From a bacterium (GTDB taxonomy: Bacteria; JAMCPX01): 64,000 bases of DNA. This document shows positions 62,838 through 64,000 of the stretch, piece after piece. A model generated the notes under the pieces. The model searched no databases and was not told the DNA's origin. It saw nothing but the letters and a program-made list of their open reading frames with translations. Each line of letters starts with the position of its first letter. Position 1 is the stretch's first letter. The stretch spans positions 124,001 to 188,000 of the forward strand of contig JAJYLN010000001.1 in the NCBI GenBank assembly GCA_021787665.1, in the 5' to 3' direction. Made by a program: the position numbers and the translations under genes.

Positions 62838-64000
62838 GTATCCTATTGATGGAGAGATTTTTAAAGATGAACCGGCGAAACAGGTAAGACATGAGTGTAC
62901 CTAATCTCACGATCTTGAACATATTCATAAATTTTTGGGGCCTCAGATAAAATCTCATGTATGCCTTCCTCTGGAGTTTCTCAAGCTGATTTATGCTGAC
63001 CGTATCGAGCTCGAGCGACCTGCCGACGTGCTTGTTGTAATCCCTCCAATCGTTCGAGATCATCTTTAATCCTCCCCTGCCGTCTTTAACCATATCGATA
63101 AGTCCTGTCCCGGGAAACGGCGTTAGGACCGAAAACAATGCAGCGTCAATATCGAGGGAGTTAGCAAGATCGATAGTCCGATTGATGGAATCGACCGTAT
63201 CATAGGGGAGACCTATGATAAAATTGGCGTATATATCGATGCCTGCGTCCTTTGTCCATGTTATAGCATTTTTTATCTCTTCTATCTTAAGACCTTTCAC
63301 GGCCTTATCGAGTATCGCCTGATCACCCGACTCTATACCATAAGAAATTATCCTGCATCCAGCCTGCTGCATTTTTTTGAGCAGTGGTGCATGAACGACA
63401 TCGGCCCGTGTTGCGCAGTTCCATGTAATCTCTTTATGAATGCCCGTTTTGATCAATTCGTCGCAGATCGATTCTGCCCGCTTCATATTGATGGTAAAGG
63501 TATCATCCATAAACGTTATCCTGTTGGCATGATACACTTCAATATCTCTTATTATCTCATTGATAACCAAGTGCACATCTCTATACCTTATAATCTTGCC
63601 TATGGTCCTAAAACAGAAGACGCAATCGTAAGGGCAGCCTCTCGATGTCATGACCGGCAGCTCGGTGATTTTATGGTTCGGGAATACATAAAAAGGCCGG
63701 TATAATTTCAAGTCGAAACCTTCAAAATCGAGAGGAGGAAGTGCATTGACGTCGAGATACGGTCTTTGAGGAGTTACCACGACATCCTTGCCGTCCCTAT
63801 AAGCGATACCCTGGATACTTCTGAGGACATCCCTGTTGTTAGAAGCTATTGCCTTCAGCAGTTCCGGGAGTGTCAGTTCGCCCTCGCCATAGACAAGGTA
63901 GTCAAAGCTGCTGAATTCTTTCAGTGTTTGCTCCGGCAGCGCAGAGGCATGATAACCACCGAGTATCGTCTTGACCTCCGGCGACATCTCTTTAATTTTT
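62830..64000 (-). CDS. Cobalamin-binding radical SAM protein, N-terminus cut by window edge
   Basis: The frame runs in from beyond 64000 without a stop. The codons before the internal Met at 63987 (KIKE) align with the EIKG of the paralogue at 53300-54703, so roughly the first 90-100 residues lie outside the window. Visible are the end of the B12-binding domain (ILGGYHASALPEQTL, DYLVYGEGELTLPELL) and the radical SAM core (SRGCPYDCVFCFR; MDDTFTINMKRA), plus the conserved C-terminal tail. A 42-base stretch is identical to the paralogue at DNA level (54321-54362 and 63878-63919). Confidence 0.92.
   Translation of the reverse strand, partial: KIKEMSPEVKTILGGYHASALPEQTLKEFSSFDYLVYGEGELTLPELLKAIASNNRDVLRSIQGIAYRDGKDVVVTPQRPYLDVNALPPLDFEGFDLKLYRPFYVFPNHKITELPVMTSRGCPYDCVFCFRTIGKIIRYRDVHLVINEIIRDIEVYHANRITFMDDTFTINMKRAESICDELIKTGIHKEITWNCATRADVVHAPLLKKMQQAGCRIISYGIESGDQAILDKAVKGLKIEEIKNAITWTKDAGIDIYANFIIGLPYDTVDSINRTIDLANSLDIDAALFSVLTPFPGTGLIDMVKDGRGGLKMISNDWRDYNKHVGRSLELDTVSINQLEKLQRKAYMRFYLRPQKFMNMFKIVRLGTLMSYLFRRFIFKNLSINRIHD

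Overview
The window looks like chromosomal DNA of a Gram-negative bacterium with an anaerobic or respiratory lifestyle. The supporting genes are an outer-membrane FadL-type channel, lipoproteins, type IV pilus minor pilins with PilY1, a RACo-like corrinoid activator, several acyl-CoA dehydrogenases, a UbiE/MenG methyltransferase and many cobalamin-binding radical SAM proteins. Gene content and intergenic repeats fit Desulfobacterota/Deltaproteobacteria or Nitrospirota, but no rRNA or marker gene settles this. Most of the window is GC-rich; about 52-64 kb is clearly more AT-rich.

Layout. 1-2.2 kb: a minus-strand operon of two related carboxypeptidase-regulatory-like lipoproteins and a truncated exported protein. 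2.6-7.8 kb: glycerol kinase, an FHA-GGDEF protein, an inositol monophosphatase, an exported protein and galU. 7.9-12.5 kb: a seven-gene sulfur-carrier operon (thrC, cysM, JAMM protease, ThiS-NIL fusion, ThiF-type E1, two DsrE-like proteins). 12.7-16.6 kb: bioD, a pair of acyl-CoA dehydrogenases, an orphan encapsulated-ferritin-like protein and ruvX. 17.0-24.2 kb: fimT/pilV/pilW/pilX/pilY1. 24.2-35.3 kb: GDP-mannose dehydratase, comF, a third acyl-CoA dehydrogenase, ubiE, a MATE exporter coupled to a large protease/propeller/barrel protein, and trpS-bioA. 35.3-41.7 kb: a nucleotide-sugar operon for dTDP-rhamnose, UDP-glucuronate and UDP-xylose. 41.8-44.6 kb: RACo-like protein and FadL. 44.9-49.3 kb: asparagine synthase, a polyprenyl-phosphate-sugar synthase-like glycosyltransferase and a B12 radical SAM protein. 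49.3-52.1 kb: a repeat-rich unstable stretch with a nucleotidyltransferase toxin-antitoxin-like pair, duplicated gene tails and a coiled-coil PD-(D/E)XK protein. 52.1-64 kb: an AT-rich surface-glycan or lipid island with four more B12 radical SAM genes, a YfhO-like membrane protein, an SLBB membrane protein and an unusual fusion of a GT-C membrane glycosyltransferase with a Poly_export-like segment and two SLBB domains.

How it fits together. The nucleotide-sugar operon can supply rhamnose, xylose and glucuronate donors. The GT2, GT-C and SLBB proteins could assemble and export a glycan, and the radical SAM enzymes are good candidates for modifying it or its lipid carrier. This last step is inference. 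The strongest candidates for something new are the GT-C/Poly_export/SLBB fusion inside the radical SAM island and the ThiS-NIL sulfur carrier with an internal Gly-Gly encoded next to its likely protease.
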